Positions 1-11,509 of a stretch of DNA of 64,000 nt are shown one piece after another. How positions within the stretch are numbered: the stretch's first letter is position 1; each line of letters starts with the position of its first letter. The stretch is from Polynucleobacter necessarius (lineage in GTDB: Bacteria > Pseudomonadota > Gammaproteobacteria > Burkholderiales > Burkholderiaceae). The notes under the pieces were generated by a model. It did no database searches and was not told the DNA's origin. It saw only the letters and a program-made list of their open reading frames with translations. Both the position numbers and the translations under genes were made by a program. The DNA lies in assembly GCF_900096765.1 (NCBI RefSeq), contig NZ_LT615228.1, forward strand, positions 1,246,669-1,310,668, in the 5' to 3' direction.

Positions 1-38
1 GGCAGCCTTTTTATTTTTTACCGAGGAACTAAATCAAT

Positions 39-1283
39 CTAAGTCGACTGAGTCTTCATATAATTGGCGCGCATAGGACGTAATACAAAGAAGGCTAGTA
101 ATGCAGCAGTAGCATCAAGTGCAATCATGATCCCGAACACTGGAATCCAGCTATCTGCTACGCCGTGAATATAAGCTGCAATCGAGCCGCCAATAATCGA
201 GCCTACACCTTGTGCCATATAGAGGAAGCCATAGTTTGTGGTCGCATGTTTTTGACCAAAGGTATCCGTAAGAGTTGAGGGAAATAAGGAGAAAATTTCG
301 CCCCAGCCAAAAAACACAATACCTGATAACAAGACAAACATCACTGGATCTGAGCGAGTCATCACCCAGAAAAACATTGCAACGGCTTCTAAACCAAATA
401 CGATCGTCATGGTGTACTCACGGCCTAACTTATCAGAAACCCAACCAAAGAATGGGCGAGTCAAACCATTAGTGACGCGATCGATTGTTAAAGCCAATGG
501 AAGTGCGGCCATACCAAAAACTGTTGCGGCAGTAATGCCAAAGTCTTTGGCAAAGGCCCCCATTTGTGAAATCACCATCAAACCAGAGGTTGACATCATC
601 GACATCATCAAAAACATGAGCCAGAAAACTGGGGTCTTGAGCATTGTTTTTGGAGGCACTCCAGTTGCAGCAGCCTCAATTTGGCCCGCTGTTTGTACTC
701 GATCAGCATGTGGCACACGAATGCCCTGAGCAGCAAGCAAACCAACCGCGCCAATAATGTATCCAAAGACTTTCAAAGTGCCTTGAAGACCAGATTCAGC
801 CAGACTCGCTGCGATTGGGAAGGTGGTAAGTAGAGCGCCAATACCGTAACCAGCAGCAACCATACCAACTGCAAAGCCGCGATTATTTGGGAACCAGCGA
901 ACCATCAAACCAACTACACCAATATAAACAATACCGGTACCTAAGCCACCCAATACGCCGTAGGTGATGTAAAGATTGGATACCGTAGTGAGATTGGCTG
1001 ATAGAACCCAACTCAACCCCGTCAATATGGTGCCAATAGAGAGCAGTAAGCGTGGGCCAAACTTATCTACTAAATATCCCTGGAATGGGGAGAAGAAAGT
1101 TTGCAACACAATCAAAATTGAAAAGGTAACTTGTAACTCTGTTAATGTGACGCCCAACTGACCCATGATAGGCTTGGTAAATAAAGCCCAAACGTATTGC
1201 GGGCTTGATATTGACATCATGCATATAACGCCAAGGGCTAGCTGCACCCACTTGGACTTTAGAGGGTTTTTACTCTCACTCAT
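39..1283 (-). CDS. MFS transporter, oxalate/formate antiporter-like (OFA) family
   Basis: A 414-residue integral membrane protein with about twelve hydrophobic segments, the size usual for the major facilitator superfamily. Early in the first helix it has SSPQYVWALFTKPI, which resembles the start of OxlT-type (oxalate:formate antiporter) proteins, and the loop after helix 2 has the MFS-like DKFGPRLLL. Family members exchange or import small carboxylates across the inner membrane; the substrate here cannot be read from sequence. The gene stands alone, downstream of the groEL terminator and in the same direction. A 9-bp direct repeat (gacatcatc twice, about 594-611) encodes the MMSMMS stretch and may be an in-frame microduplication. 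Family confidence is good, substrate unknown. Confidence 0.85.
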   Translation of the reverse strand: MSESKNPLKSKWVQLALGVICMMSISSPQYVWALFTKPIMGQLGVTLTELQVTFSILIVLQTFFSPFQGYLVDKFGPRLLLSIGTILTGLSWVLSANLTTVSNLYITYGVLGGLGTGIVYIGVVGLMVRWFPNNRGFAVGMVAAGYGIGALLTTFPIAASLAESGLQGTLKVFGYIIGAVGLLAAQGIRVPHADRVQTAGQIEAAATGVPPKTMLKTPVFWLMFLMMSMMSTSGLMVISQMGAFAKDFGITAATVFGMAALPLALTIDRVTNGLTRPFFGWVSDKLGREYTMTIVFGLEAVAMFFWVMTRSDPVMFVLLSGIVFFGWGEIFSLFPSTLTDTFGQKHATTNYGFLYMAQGVGSIIGGSIAAYIHGVADSWIPVFGIMIALDATAALLAFFVLRPMRANYMKTQST

Positions 1284-1426
1284 TGCTCATCTCCTAATTA
1301 TTGAAACCAATTTAAGTTTGGTTTTTTTATTTTTATGGATTGACTACGGGTTTTCAGTGACAATTGCTCTAGCTTGGTGCACCATGCTTCTTTTTGAATC
1401 ATATGCATCTTTCATAAAAAGTGCGT

Positions 1427-1457
1427 AAAAAAAACGCCTGGTCTTTTGAACCAGGCG
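1427..1457 (-). terminator. Rho-independent terminator after groEL
   Basis: On the minus strand the sequence CGCCTGGT and its complement form a stem closed by a short loop and followed by a run of eight T. It lies about 40 bp after the groEL stop codon. Confidence 0.8.
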
Positions 1458-1496
1458 CTGTTACTTCTAAAGCTAGGTAGCTGTGGAATGGGCTTA

Positions 1497-3155
<1,659 letters not shown>

Positions 3156-3168
3156 TTAAATACCGAAA

Positions 3169-3459
3169 TTACTTCTGAACAACAGCCATGATGTCGTCTT
3201 CACGCATCACGATGAGCTCTTCGTTATCCACTTTTACTGTTTGGCCTGCATATTTGCCAAATAACACGCGATCGCCTATTTTGACGTCAGGTGCATTTAA
3301 TTTGCCGCTGTCATCGCGCTTGCCAGGGCCCACCGCCAAAACTTCGCCTTGATCTGGCTTTTCGGCAGCAGCATCAGGAATGATGATTCCGGAAGCAGTT
3401 TTTGATTCTTGATCCAAACGCTTGATGATTACGCGATCATGTAAAGGACGCAAATTCAT
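3169..3459 (-). CDS. groES: Co-chaperonin GroES (Hsp10)
   Basis: A 96-residue co-chaperonin of normal length that forms the heptameric lid of the GroEL cage. It begins [14 protein letters not shown] and carries the mobile-loop region [17 protein letters not shown], which contacts GroEL. It is the first gene of a groES-groEL operon. A Shine-Dalgarno-like GGAGAAG lies just before the ATG. Its promoter and CIRCE operator are about 105-160 bp upstream. Confidence 0.98.
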   Translation of the reverse strand: MNLRPLHDRVIIKRLDQESKTASGIIIPDAAAEKPDQGEVLAVGPGKRDDSGKLNAPDVKIGDRVLFGKYAGQTVKVDNEELIVMREDDIMAVVQK

Positions 3460-3563
3460 CTCTTCTCCTATGTTAGTAAGTGTTAACTAATTAATAAATT
3501 CAAATAAATACTTTGTAATCTCTCACATGAAAACTAAACCGAAACTACAACAAAAAAGGCGTT

Positions 3564-3590
3564 TTAGCACTCGCATGATGAGAGTGCTGA
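3564..3590 (-). promoter_or_regulatory. CIRCE operator (HrcA binding site)
   Basis: TTAGCACTC, nine spacer bases, GAGTGCTGA. This matches the CIRCE consensus TTAGCACTC-N9-GAGTGCTAA except for one base in the right arm. It starts directly after the -10 box, where HrcA would block transcription of groES-groEL. Confidence 0.93.
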
Positions 3591-3619
3591 TTATATAGGT
3601 CTGGTTTATGGGATTTCAA
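3590..3619 (-). promoter_or_regulatory. Sigma-70 promoter of groES-groEL
   Basis: Read on the minus strand: TTGAAA (3614-3619), an 18-bp spacer and TATAAT (3590-3595), with the CIRCE dyad abutting the -10 box. No sigma-32-like promoter was recognised, which fits control by HrcA. Confidence 0.75.
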
Positions 3620-3770
3620 GAGCAGATCACCATAAATTCTTTAAGGAATTAACCCCTGGCTATACTAAATACAGGTTAGTAGGTCATTTCCTACAAATAA
3701 ATCAGCCTTAAGCCCTTACCGCTCCAATCTGACCTGCCTAGACTGAACAGTCAACGATTGGAGATTGCTG

Positions 3771-4630
3771 ATGAGCCCGAAATCCCGGCTGTACACGCTA
3801 GTAAAAGCATGGAAGAACAAACCCTCCCAAGAAGTACGAGACGCCTGTGGCGCCCCTTGGCTTGGCTTAAGCAGCCGAGATCTAGAGGAGCATCAATCCT
3901 GGCCTAAGCGACAGGCAATTAGTCATGAACCCATATTCAACTGCAGAGGGACAAAACTGACTGGTTCTTTGTTTAAACCATTGTTAAAATGCACAGACAT
4001 GCAACTATTACGTATTACGCTTATTTACGGAGGGATTGGATTCTATCTCTTTCTATCTCTTACTGGTATCGTAGCGGCCGTCTCATATCTACGATATTGC
4101 CCATCCCCACACATATCCTGGCATCAAAAGAGTATGTCGATGCTCTGAGCGATTTAGTTTTGAACTCGCGCCTGCCGGTTGGCTTGGTGATATTGGGCAT
4201 CCAAGCCCTACCTTCGCCCGAAATTGAAGACCCTTGCCTAGAAGGTTTGTTACGAATGCGCAGGCTAGGCGCAATGTTGCATTTGATTAATTTTTCTGGA
4301 AGCCCAGAACAAATGCGGTGGGTAGAAGAAATGCACATAGAGGGCGTACATTTAGATATGACTCATTTGCGAGAGCAAAAAATCTCGCATGATTTACTCG
4401 CAAGAATAAGGTGTTCTCCATACTCACCCACAAAAATCTATGCCAGCAATATAGGTCTAGTCAAAGATTTGGAAAATGCATTGGATTGGCAAATTGATCA
4501 TTGCTATGGAGGCCTGATGATGCCCCCGCTAAGCCGCCATCAAATTCTACAAATCAATGATAGCCGCATTGCTAAAGCAATTTTTTCGCTGCACCCTCAT
4601 CAACACCCAAACGGAAACGGAGACAATTAA
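3771..4630 (+). pseudogene. Degenerate EAL-domain protein, BvgR-like, frameshifted
   Basis: The gene starts at ATG 3771 with GGAG seven bases upstream and would encode about 286 residues, close to the size of Bordetella BvgR. The 5' third (with HEPIFNCRGTKLTG) is read in one frame to 4148; the rest (from about 4061) is read in another to 4630. EAL-family landmarks remain: LGAMLHLINFSG stands where lGvxiaiDDFG is expected, KIYASNIG where vvAEGVE is expected, and CYGGLMMPPLS at the end. The catalytic Asp pair, the Glu and the Lys are all replaced, so no phosphodiesterase activity is expected even if frame is restored. Removing a 10-bp tandem duplication (4041-4060) and one base, for example from the A run at 3986-3989, gives one continuous reading frame. 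It overlaps the response-regulator start by one base (TAATG). Inactive gene versus sequencing error is unresolved. Confidence 0.7.
4041..4060. repeat. Perfect 10-bp tandem duplication
   Basis: TTCTATCTCT occurs twice without spacer inside the EAL-like gene. Deleting one copy joins an upstream frame encoding FTEGLDSIS to the downstream frame YWYRSGRLIS, giving a good match to the W-x3-G-x-L segment of EAL domains. It is therefore a likely cause of the frameshift. Confidence 0.9.
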
Positions 4631-5253
4631 TGAGAAAACGCGTGATGTTGGTAGACGACCATCCAGCCATGCTGATGGCGCTCAAAAGTATGTTGCAAGA
4701 TCAACTGTTATTTGAAATTGCAGGGCAAGCCCAAAATGGTGAGGAGTGTCTGAGGTCTATTAAGGAAGTGAATCCCAATATGGTGATTCTAGATCTAGAT
4801 ATGCCTAAAACTGATGGATTTGATGTCATCAGGAGAATTGGCTTAATGTATCCAGATATTCGTATGCTGGTACTTTCAAGTTTAGATGAAGCGGTATATG
4901 GCAGCAGGGTTCGCTCTCTAGGGGCTCATGGATTCGTTAATAAAACTGCTGGGGCCGATGTCATTCTCGCTGCTTGCGTCGCAATTTCTCAGGGATATAA
5001 CTTCTTTACCCATGGAAAAAATGGCAATAGTTCACTAACCGATAGCGACAAACTTGCCCTCATTTCCGACCGCGAGCTACAAGTCATGAAATATCTCGGC
5101 AAGGGAAACACCAATCAGCAGATATCCGACATGCCCCATATCAGCAACAAGACCGTTGCAACCTACAAGACTCGCGTATTTGACAAATTGGGGATCAATA
5201 ACATCGCTGACCTCATTTTGTTTTGCCGCATGAATAACATCATCGAGAGCTAA
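4630..5253 (+). CDS. Response regulator, NarL/FixJ family, BvgA/EvgA-like
   Basis: A 207-residue transcription factor. The N-terminal receiver domain has the acidic pair in VDDHP and a phospho-acceptor Asp at about residue 55 (LDLDMP), with the conserved Lys in NKTA. The C-terminal LuxR-type helix-turn-helix is clear: DRELQVMKYLGKGNTNQQI followed by ISNKTVATYKTRVFDKLG. Together with the hybrid kinase eight bases downstream it forms a BvgA/BvgS-like pair; phosphate would pass from the kinase Hpt domain to Asp55. The start codon overlaps the stop of the preceding EAL-like gene, suggesting translational coupling. Target genes cannot be told from the window; it is not the true Bordetella virulence regulator. 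Confidence 0.9.
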   Translation: MRKRVMLVDDHPAMLMALKSMLQDQLLFEIAGQAQNGEECLRSIKEVNPNMVILDLDMPKTDGFDVIRRIGLMYPDIRMLVLSSLDEAVYGSRVRSLGAHGFVNKTAGADVILAACVAISQGYNFFTHGKNGNSSLTDSDKLALISDRELQVMKYLGKGNTNQQISDMPHISNKTVATYKTRVFDKLGINNIADLILFCRMNNIIES

Positions 5254-5261
5254 AAACTAAT

Positions 5262-7706
5262 ATGCATCGATTCATACTTAAAGGCGTCCTTCTGATAGGT
5301 TTAATCACCCATGGATTGACACATGCAAAGACCTTTAAGCCAGAGACGCAACAATGGATCGATGCACATCCTGTAGTGAGATTTATCATCCATGAAAAGT
5401 ACGCCCCCTATCTTTTAGGCATTAAGGGAGAAGAAAGTCCGGCGGTATTTAAAGACCTCTTGCAAAAAATAACAAAATACACTGAGCAAGAATTCCAAGC
5501 GAAGTGGCGCAAAAATGATCAGGAAGGCTTTCATCAATTAGCTAATGGTCAAGTTGACTTCATCATCGATCCACCTTCATTAGAAAACGACTATCTACAG
5601 TTTGGCTCCAAGTCAGAGGCCATTTTCTGGGGCCATGATGCAGTGATCACCAAGCATTCTCAAAATGCAGGAGCAATTGCGCCAGAGAATGTCGCCTTCT
5701 TTGAAAGAGGTTTTGAAAATCCACCCTATGCTGATGATACCCACAACAGTATTTCTGAAGATCTCCACCAGCTGTTTGCAAATCTTTTAAAACATGATGT
5801 GCAGGCAATAGTCCTTCCAATGCGTTTAGCTCAACTCAGCCTCCAAACATTTAATAATCCATCCATCAAGATTGATGGACTTTATGGCCGAGAACCATTT
5901 GCCTATCGTTGGTTGATTTCTCATCAAGATGCACCACTACATGATGTAGTGGAAAGCTTCCTAAAGAATTTAGATCCTATTGAATCGCGTCAGCTATTTG
6001 CACCCGAACTTAATACTATGCAAGCAGGCAATCGACATTGGAAGACTCTGCCATTGCTCATCAGTATTGGCACGCTCTTTAGTGGATCTTTTCTATTTTG
6101 GTGGATGCGCAAAAAACAGCTGACGCAAGAAAAAATTTCAAAACAACTTCTTTGCTCAAAAGAAATTGCTGAAAAAGCAAATGCTGCGAAGTCTGAATTT
6201 TTAGCGACGATGAGCCATGAAATTCGTACTCCGATGAATGTAATCTTAGGCGTACAAGAGCTACTATTAAGCAGCCAACAACTCCCGCCACACCAAAAGT
6301 CACTCCTTAAAAGCGCACATGCATCAGCAGAATCTCTGTTGGGAATTTTGAATCAAGTGCTTGACCTCTCAAAAATTGAGGCTGGCAAGCTCACCTTAAA
6401 TCTGGAACCTTGCAGCTTAAATGCCTTGATTGATGATATTGATTCATCGTTTTCCGCAGTCGCCAAAAAACAAGGATTGGTATTACATACTTCGAAAGAT
6501 GTACGAATCGCAGAAGTGCTCATGATTGATGCATTACGGCTGAGACAAATCTTGCAAAACCTCATTAGTAATGCAATTAAGTTTACTGAATGTGGAGAGA
6601 TCTACTTCTCAATTAGTATTCTGGCTGATGATCATGCGGGTCAACTCATCGAGTTTCGTGTAATAGATACTGGCATTGGGATGGGCAAAGATGAGATTGC
6701 ATTGGCATTGCAGGCATTTGAGCAAATCCCCGGCAGAGGAGATCAGCAAAATGGCACTGGCCTGGGATTAACCATTACCAATCATCTAGTGAAGTCTATG
6801 AATAGCCAGCTTTATTTTGAAAGCGCCCCCGGATTTGGAAGCAATATCCATTTTTGCGTCGCCTTTCCACGTACCAGCATTGCAGCATCTAGGAACGCCT
6901 ACACACAAGATGAGATCAACCCGCTTAAAAAATTAAGCTCTGATAAATCCATTGCAGAAAAAAGATCACTACAGGCCCTTATAGTCGAGGATCACCCAGC
7001 AAGTCGACAGATTATTTCACTTCAACTCCAAGCACTTGGGATTGGAGTCTCTGTATGTGAGAACGCTAATACAGCCCTAAAAATGATTGAAGATAAAAAC
7101 TATGATTTATTACTAACAGATCAATCAATACCTGGCATGCAAGGATCAGAATTAGCCCAGAAAATTCGCTCTCTTGGGTTCGGCGATCTCATTATTATTG
7201 GTGTTACCGCCGATATCTATGCCCTGGAATCTCGTCATCAGTTTTTAGAAGCCGGCATGAATAGTGTTCTCATTAAGCCATTAAGTCTTATGACTTTAGA
7301 AAACGAATTGGCGCGCTATTTTTTAACTATTGGCACTGAAGACAGCGACAATTCGCCACTCGGTGAATATTCTTTTGACGCATTTTCTAATGTGCTAAGA
7401 GACAACCCCGATCACATCCTGATTATTCTTCAAGAAATTAAGCGTGTGCACGACGATGCCTTGAAGATATTGTCATCAGAAACAATTGAGGAGGATGTTT
7501 TAGCAAGCTTGATTCATAAAGTAAAAGGTGGAGCACAACTTTTAAGCGCTAGCAATTTCATTCGGGCCTGTGAAAGCCTGGAGCAGGAAAAATCCCCACA
7601 GAAAAGAATCAGAAGCTTTAAAAAGCTCCTGGAAGATCAAAACCAAATCATCGAGCAATATCACAGCCAATATTCCACACCTAAACCCCTGGAAAATAAG
7701 CGATAA
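5262..7706 (+). CDS. Hybrid sensor histidine kinase, BvgS/EvgS-like
   Basis: An 814-residue inner-membrane phosphorelay kinase. Order: signal peptide ending THAK; one periplasmic solute-binding (Venus-flytrap) domain, about residues 30-250, with WIDAHPVVRF typical of BvgS domains; one membrane helix about 262-282; HisKA with FLATMSHEIRTPMN (His319); HATPase with N-box LISNAIKFT, DTGIGM and GTGLGL; receiver domain IVEDHPASR with Asp620 in LLTDQSIPGM; Hpt domain with His752 in IHKVKGG. BvgS normally has two flytrap domains and a PAS domain; here there is one flytrap and no PAS, so it is a shorter architecture. It follows the response regulator by eight bases. Ligand unknown. The reading frame is intact. 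Confidence 0.92.
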   Translation: MHRFILKGVLLIGLITHGLTHAKTFKPETQQWIDAHPVVRFIIHEKYAPYLLGIKGEESPAVFKDLLQKITKYTEQEFQAKWRKNDQEGFHQLANGQVDFIIDPPSLENDYLQFGSKSEAIFWGHDAVITKHSQNAGAIAPENVAFFERGFENPPYADDTHNSISEDLHQLFANLLKHDVQAIVLPMRLAQLSLQTFNNPSIKIDGLYGREPFAYRWLISHQDAPLHDVVESFLKNLDPIESRQLFAPELNTMQAGNRHWKTLPLLISIGTLFSGSFLFWWMRKKQLTQEKISKQLLCSKEIAEKANAAKSEFLATMSHEIRTPMNVILGVQELLLSSQQLPPHQKSLLKSAHASAESLLGILNQVLDLSKIEAGKLTLNLEPCSLNALIDDIDSSFSAVAKKQGLVLHTSKDVRIAEVLMIDALRLRQILQNLISNAIKFTECGEIYFSISILADDHAGQLIEFRVIDTGIGMGKDEIALALQAFEQIPGRGDQQNGTGLGLTITNHLVKSMNSQLYFESAPGFGSNIHFCVAFPRTSIAASRNAYTQDEINPLKKLSSDKSIAEKRSLQALIVEDHPASRQIISLQLQALGIGVSVCENANTALKMIEDKNYDLLLTDQSIPGMQGSELAQKIRSLGFGDLIIIGVTADIYALESRHQFLEAGMNSVLIKPLSLMTLENELARYFLTIGTEDSDNSPLGEYSFDAFSNVLRDNPDHILIILQEIKRVHDDALKILSSETIEEDVLASLIHKVKGGAQLLSASNFIRACESLEQEKSPQKRIRSFKKLLEDQNQIIEQYHSQYSTPKPLENKR

Positions 7707-7733
7707 GAATCTCATAGGTTTATCCTATTGAGG

Positions 7734-9284
7734 ATGAATTACTATTTGCGATCAAAATTAGCTTTCTTAACCATTTTTTGGCTAGGCTTAAGCTTTTGGT
7801 CCCTATTAGTAATTGCTGCTGATTCTATCTATCAAAAAATTCCGCCAGCTATCAGCAACAGCTTAGAGCGCAACCAAATTCCCCAAGATGCCATCAGTAT
7901 TTCAGTGACCGAAATTGAGTCCGGGAAACTCAGAAAGCATACCGCCAAGAATATTCTCGCCTGGAGAGCTAGCGAGCCGATGAATCCCGCCTCCACAATG
8001 AAAGTTTTAACAACATTGGCCAGCTTAGATATTCTTGGTCCACAATACCGCTGGCGCACGAACGTTTATACCGATGGTGTGATCCGCCAAGGAACCCTCA
8101 AGGGCAATCTTTATCTACAAGGCTCTGGCGACCCCAAACTCATACCAGAAGAGTTTGCCAAGCTCATGAAGAGCTTGCAAGCCCTAGGCATTCAGAAAAT
8201 TGATGGTAATTTATTTTTTGACCGCAGTGCCTATGCGCCAAGTGTTATGGAACATAACACCATCGATGGCGAATCTTTGCGCGCGTACAATGTTCCACCA
8301 GATCCACTGCTTTATGCTTTCAGAACACTCTCTTTTATCAAAAACTGCTGATTTCATTGATATTAGCTACACCCCAGCACTATCCCAACTTCAGGTAGTA
8401 AATCAAATGCAGTTGGTGAATCGATCGTGCGATAACTGGAAAAGTAATATTCGGTTCAGCTTAGAACCAGAAGGTGTAACCAATACCGACCAAGCGGTGT
8501 AACCAATACCGACCAAGCGCTAACCGCTCAATTTGCCGGAACATTCTCAAATGCCTGCAAAGGAGTCAACTTCAATGTGGTTGCCATAGATGCTAACACT
8601 TTCCTAACGCAAGGCTTTGCGGCTGCTTGGGAATTAGCTGGCGGCTCATGGGCACAGGCCCCAGTTGGCAAGAACGCAACGGTACCTTTAGCATCAAGAC
8701 TACTATTGCAGTTTGAAGGAATTAATCTAGGAGATGGTGTTTTAGACATCAACAAATATTCTAATAACATCATGGCACGCCAACTACTTCTAACACTTGC
8801 ATTAGAGAAAATGGGCAAACCAGCAACTACTGCCAACGGTGAATTAGTAATTCAGAGCTGGCTCAAACAACATGGCTTGAACTTCCCAGGATTGGTCATT
8901 GAAAATGGCTCGGGACTCTCACGCAATGAGGCAATTTCTACGGATCAAATGAATCAACTATTACTAACAGCTCGCAATTTACCGTCTGCTGAAATTTTCT
9001 ATAACAGCTTGCCGATTGCTGGTGTTGATGGAACGATGCGTAATCGCCTAATGACGCAATTTCGTAAGTTTTTGCATTTAAAAAATAAACCCGAAGCACG
9101 AATTAAAACGGGATCGCTAGCAGAAGTACGTGCGATCTCTGGTTATGTCGTCAGCAAATCCGGAAAAATGTATGCCGTTAGCTCATTTATCAACCACCCC
9201 AATGCCTGGAGAGGCTTGGAGGCGCATGATCAATTACTTGAATGGCTGCTTGAAGATGGGCCAGAACCGAAACAGGCTCGCTGA
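7734..9284 (+). pseudogene. dacB: D-alanyl-D-alanine carboxypeptidase/endopeptidase (PBP4), broken
   Basis: Remnant of a periplasmic PBP4 (DacB), which trims or cleaves peptidoglycan peptides. Signal peptide at the start (FLTIFWLGLSFWSLLVIAA), then all three penicillin-binding motifs in order: STMK, SNN (KYSNNIMARQ) and KTG (RIKTGSL). The frame is broken twice. The first break is near 8325-8345, where LYAFRTLSF should run into SKTADFIDISYTPAL. The second is a perfect 23-bp tandem duplication at 8473-8518; removing one copy restores EGVTNTDQALTAQFAG. ATG 7734 is used because GAGG precedes it, although spacing is tight; a TTG at 7728 is possible. The 3' end overlaps sua5 (opposite strand) by 55 bp. 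Confidence 0.88.
8473..8518. repeat. Perfect 23-bp tandem duplication in dacB
   Basis: The 23-bp unit 8473-8495 is repeated exactly at 8496-8518. As 23 is not a multiple of three it shifts the dacB frame; one copy alone reads through in frame. Confidence 0.95.
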
Positions 9285-10318
9285 AGACGATCTCGAACAC
9301 CATCCCACTCCTCGCCAGCAGGTGGCTCAGGAAACAAAATTAAATCCCATCCTTGCTGATCTAAATCTCGTAAAGTACGGTACAGCTTACTAGCAAAACT
9401 AGTGCTATCACTTGAGACAACGAACTCTGCAGTACTCACTGATGGGCGGCCATCGTATCCTAAAGATGACTCAGCATCCCATACGGCTACTGCCACTCGA
9501 GACTTGGTATCTGGAAACTCAGTCAGGGCATCCAATACTCTTCCAGGCGCATAAAGTCGCAATGGTGTGGTCGGGGCGTAGTGCGCTTTGAGACTGCCAG
9601 ATACTCTTGGCAAAACGTCACCCTTCTGAAAATCTTCCCCAGCTTGGAATACCTTAACACCTGTTTTATCGAAAATCTCTTTCGGTGTAATAGCACCAGG
9701 GCGCAATAAAACTGCTCTATCACCAGAAGATAAATCAACAATGGTTGACTCAATGCCTACCTCACAGTCGCCACCATCTAAAACCATCAGATCCAAAATG
9801 CCTTCAAATTCATGGCGCACATCAGCTGCACTAGTGGGGGACACTTTTCCAAATCGATTGGCTGATGGGGCAACTACTCCGCCCTTGAATTTGCGAAGTA
9901 ATTCTTGGGCTAATGGATGGGCAGGTGCACGAATAGCAACAGTATCTTGTCCGCCCGTTAATTCTGGTAATACACTCTTATCCTTTTTAAACACCAAGGT
10001 CAGAGGTCCAGGCCAGAACGCATTCATTAACTGGAGAGCCTCTTCAGATAGATCCCTCACCCAAGGGGCCACAACAGGAACCCAATCTACTTGCAGCTGA
10101 TCAAATCGATCTGGTGCCGCAAGATGAACTATCAAAGGATGAGTAGCGGGTCGGCCCTTGGTAGTAAATATTTTTTTGATTGCATCAACGTTCCTAGCGT
10201 CAGCCCCTAGACCATAGACTGTCTCTGTTGGGAAAGCTACCAAACCCCCATCACGTAATGTTTGGACTGCTTCATGAATCACCTCAGTGGATTGCGATGG
10301 CTTACTATCGCTGGGCAT
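9230..10318 (-). CDS. sua5: L-threonylcarbamoyladenylate synthase (Sua5/YrdC family)
   Basis: A 362-residue enzyme making threonylcarbamoyl-AMP from threonine, bicarbonate and ATP, the first step of the t6A37 tRNA modification. The YrdC domain covers roughly residues 15-220 with GLVAFPTETVYGLGADA and KGRPATHPLIVHL; the Sua5 domain follows (YAPTTPLRLYAPG, about 245 onward), distinguishing it from short TsaC. It is the last gene of the leftward pgk-to-sua5 operon, two bases after purK. Its 3' end overlaps the broken dacB by 55 bp, slightly extending the usual C terminus. Confidence 0.93.
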   Translation of the reverse strand: MPSDSKPSQSTEVIHEAVQTLRDGGLVAFPTETVYGLGADARNVDAIKKIFTTKGRPATHPLIVHLAAPDRFDQLQVDWVPVVAPWVRDLSEEALQLMNAFWPGPLTLVFKKDKSVLPELTGGQDTVAIRAPAHPLAQELLRKFKGGVVAPSANRFGKVSPTSAADVRHEFEGILDLMVLDGGDCEVGIESTIVDLSSGDRAVLLRPGAITPKEIFDKTGVKVFQAGEDFQKGDVLPRVSGSLKAHYAPTTPLRLYAPGRVLDALTEFPDTKSRVAVAVWDAESSLGYDGRPSVSTAEFVVSSDSTSFASKLYRTLRDLDQQGWDLILFPEPPAGEEWDGVRDRLQRACFGSGPSSSSHSSN

Positions 10319-10320
10319 TG

Positions 10321-11505
10321 CTAGGGCTCGATCCCTAATTCAGTGGCAACTGCTGCACAAGTTTGACGCGCTTCATTCAGTGCTTCGCCCAAGCAATTGA
10401 TATGCCCCATTTTTCTACCGATACGCGGCGCTGATTTTCCGTAAAGATGCAGTTTTGCATCGGGATGAGCCAAGACTTTATTCCATGCAGGCTCTCTAGC
10501 ATGATCATCACTACCCTCAAACCATAAGTCGCCCAATAAATTGAGCATTGATACTGGCGCTAGTTGACGCGTGTCACCTAATGGCAGCCTTGCCATGGCT
10601 CTAACTTGCTGCTCAAATTGACTGCTCACACAAGCATCCATGGTGTAATGACCAGAATTATGTGGACGTGGTGCGATTTCATTTGCAATGATGTCACCAC
10701 TCTTTAAAACAAAGAATTCCACGCAGAGAACGCCTACGTAATCAATTTTCCGAATCAAAGCTTTCGCTGCATCAGTAATTTTTTTCTCTTGCGCCGGCTT
10801 TAAAGAGGGCGCAGGCACAGTTGAGGTATGCAAAATTCCATCGCGATGAATATTTTGCGACACTGGATAGGCAACAACAGCATCGTCATAACCTCTCACG
10901 ACAAGTGCCGAAACCTCAAAGTCCAGTTCCATACGTTTTTCTAGAACACAAGGGACTTTACCTAACTCAGCCCAAGCTGCTTGCAACTGAGTAGCAGCTA
11001 AAACTGTCATTTGACCTTTGCCGTCATAGCCCATGCGTGCAGTTTTTAAAATGCCTGGAAATAAATCGCTAGGGGTATGAGCAATATCAGCTTCATGCTC
11101 AATTACAAAATTGGGAGCTGGGCCAATATTAGTTTCAGACTTCCATGTGGCTAAGAAATTTTTCTCTGCAATTCGATTTTGCGCTAGCGATACACAACTG
11201 CTACGAGGTGCCACAAATACACCCAAAGATTCCAACTCATCCAAGGCTTGCGCTGGAACGTTTTCAAACTCGGTACTAACAGAAGCGCATAAAGATGCCA
11301 TTTCTTTTAGTGCGGAAGAGTTTGTGTAATCAGACCGAATAAATTTCTCTGCAATCGAACCAGCAGGGCTATTCGCATCCGGATCTAAAACACAAACCTT
11401 ATACCCCATTGCCTGAGCCGCTTGAGTAAACATTCTTCCCAACTGACCACCACCTAGAATTCCTAAATACGAACCCGGCAAAAGGGGTTCCATGCGATCT
11501 GCCAT
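10321..11505 (-). CDS. purK: N5-carboxyaminoimidazole ribonucleotide synthase PurK
   Basis: A 394-residue ATP-grasp enzyme that carboxylates AIR to N5-CAIR in purine synthesis. The N-terminal nucleotide-binding fold shows LGILGGGQLGRM. The ATP-grasp core has LKTARMGYDGKGQ and EFFVLKSGDIIANEIAPRPHNSGHYT. Length is normal. It follows purE by four bases, the usual pairing because PurE uses N5-CAIR at once. Confidence 0.97.
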   Translation of the reverse strand: MADRMEPLLPGSYLGILGGGQLGRMFTQAAQAMGYKVCVLDPDANSPAGSIAEKFIRSDYTNSSALKEMASLCASVSTEFENVPAQALDELESLGVFVAPRSSCVSLAQNRIAEKNFLATWKSETNIGPAPNFVIEHEADIAHTPSDLFPGILKTARMGYDGKGQMTVLAATQLQAAWAELGKVPCVLEKRMELDFEVSALVVRGYDDAVVAYPVSQNIHRDGILHTSTVPAPSLKPAQEKKITDAAKALIRKIDYVGVLCVEFFVLKSGDIIANEIAPRPHNSGHYTMDACVSSQFEQQVRAMARLPLGDTRQLAPVSMLNLLGDLWFEGSDDHAREPAWNKVLAHPDAKLHLYGKSAPRIGRKMGHINCLGEALNEARQTCAAVATELGIEP

Positions 11506-11509
11506 CGAA

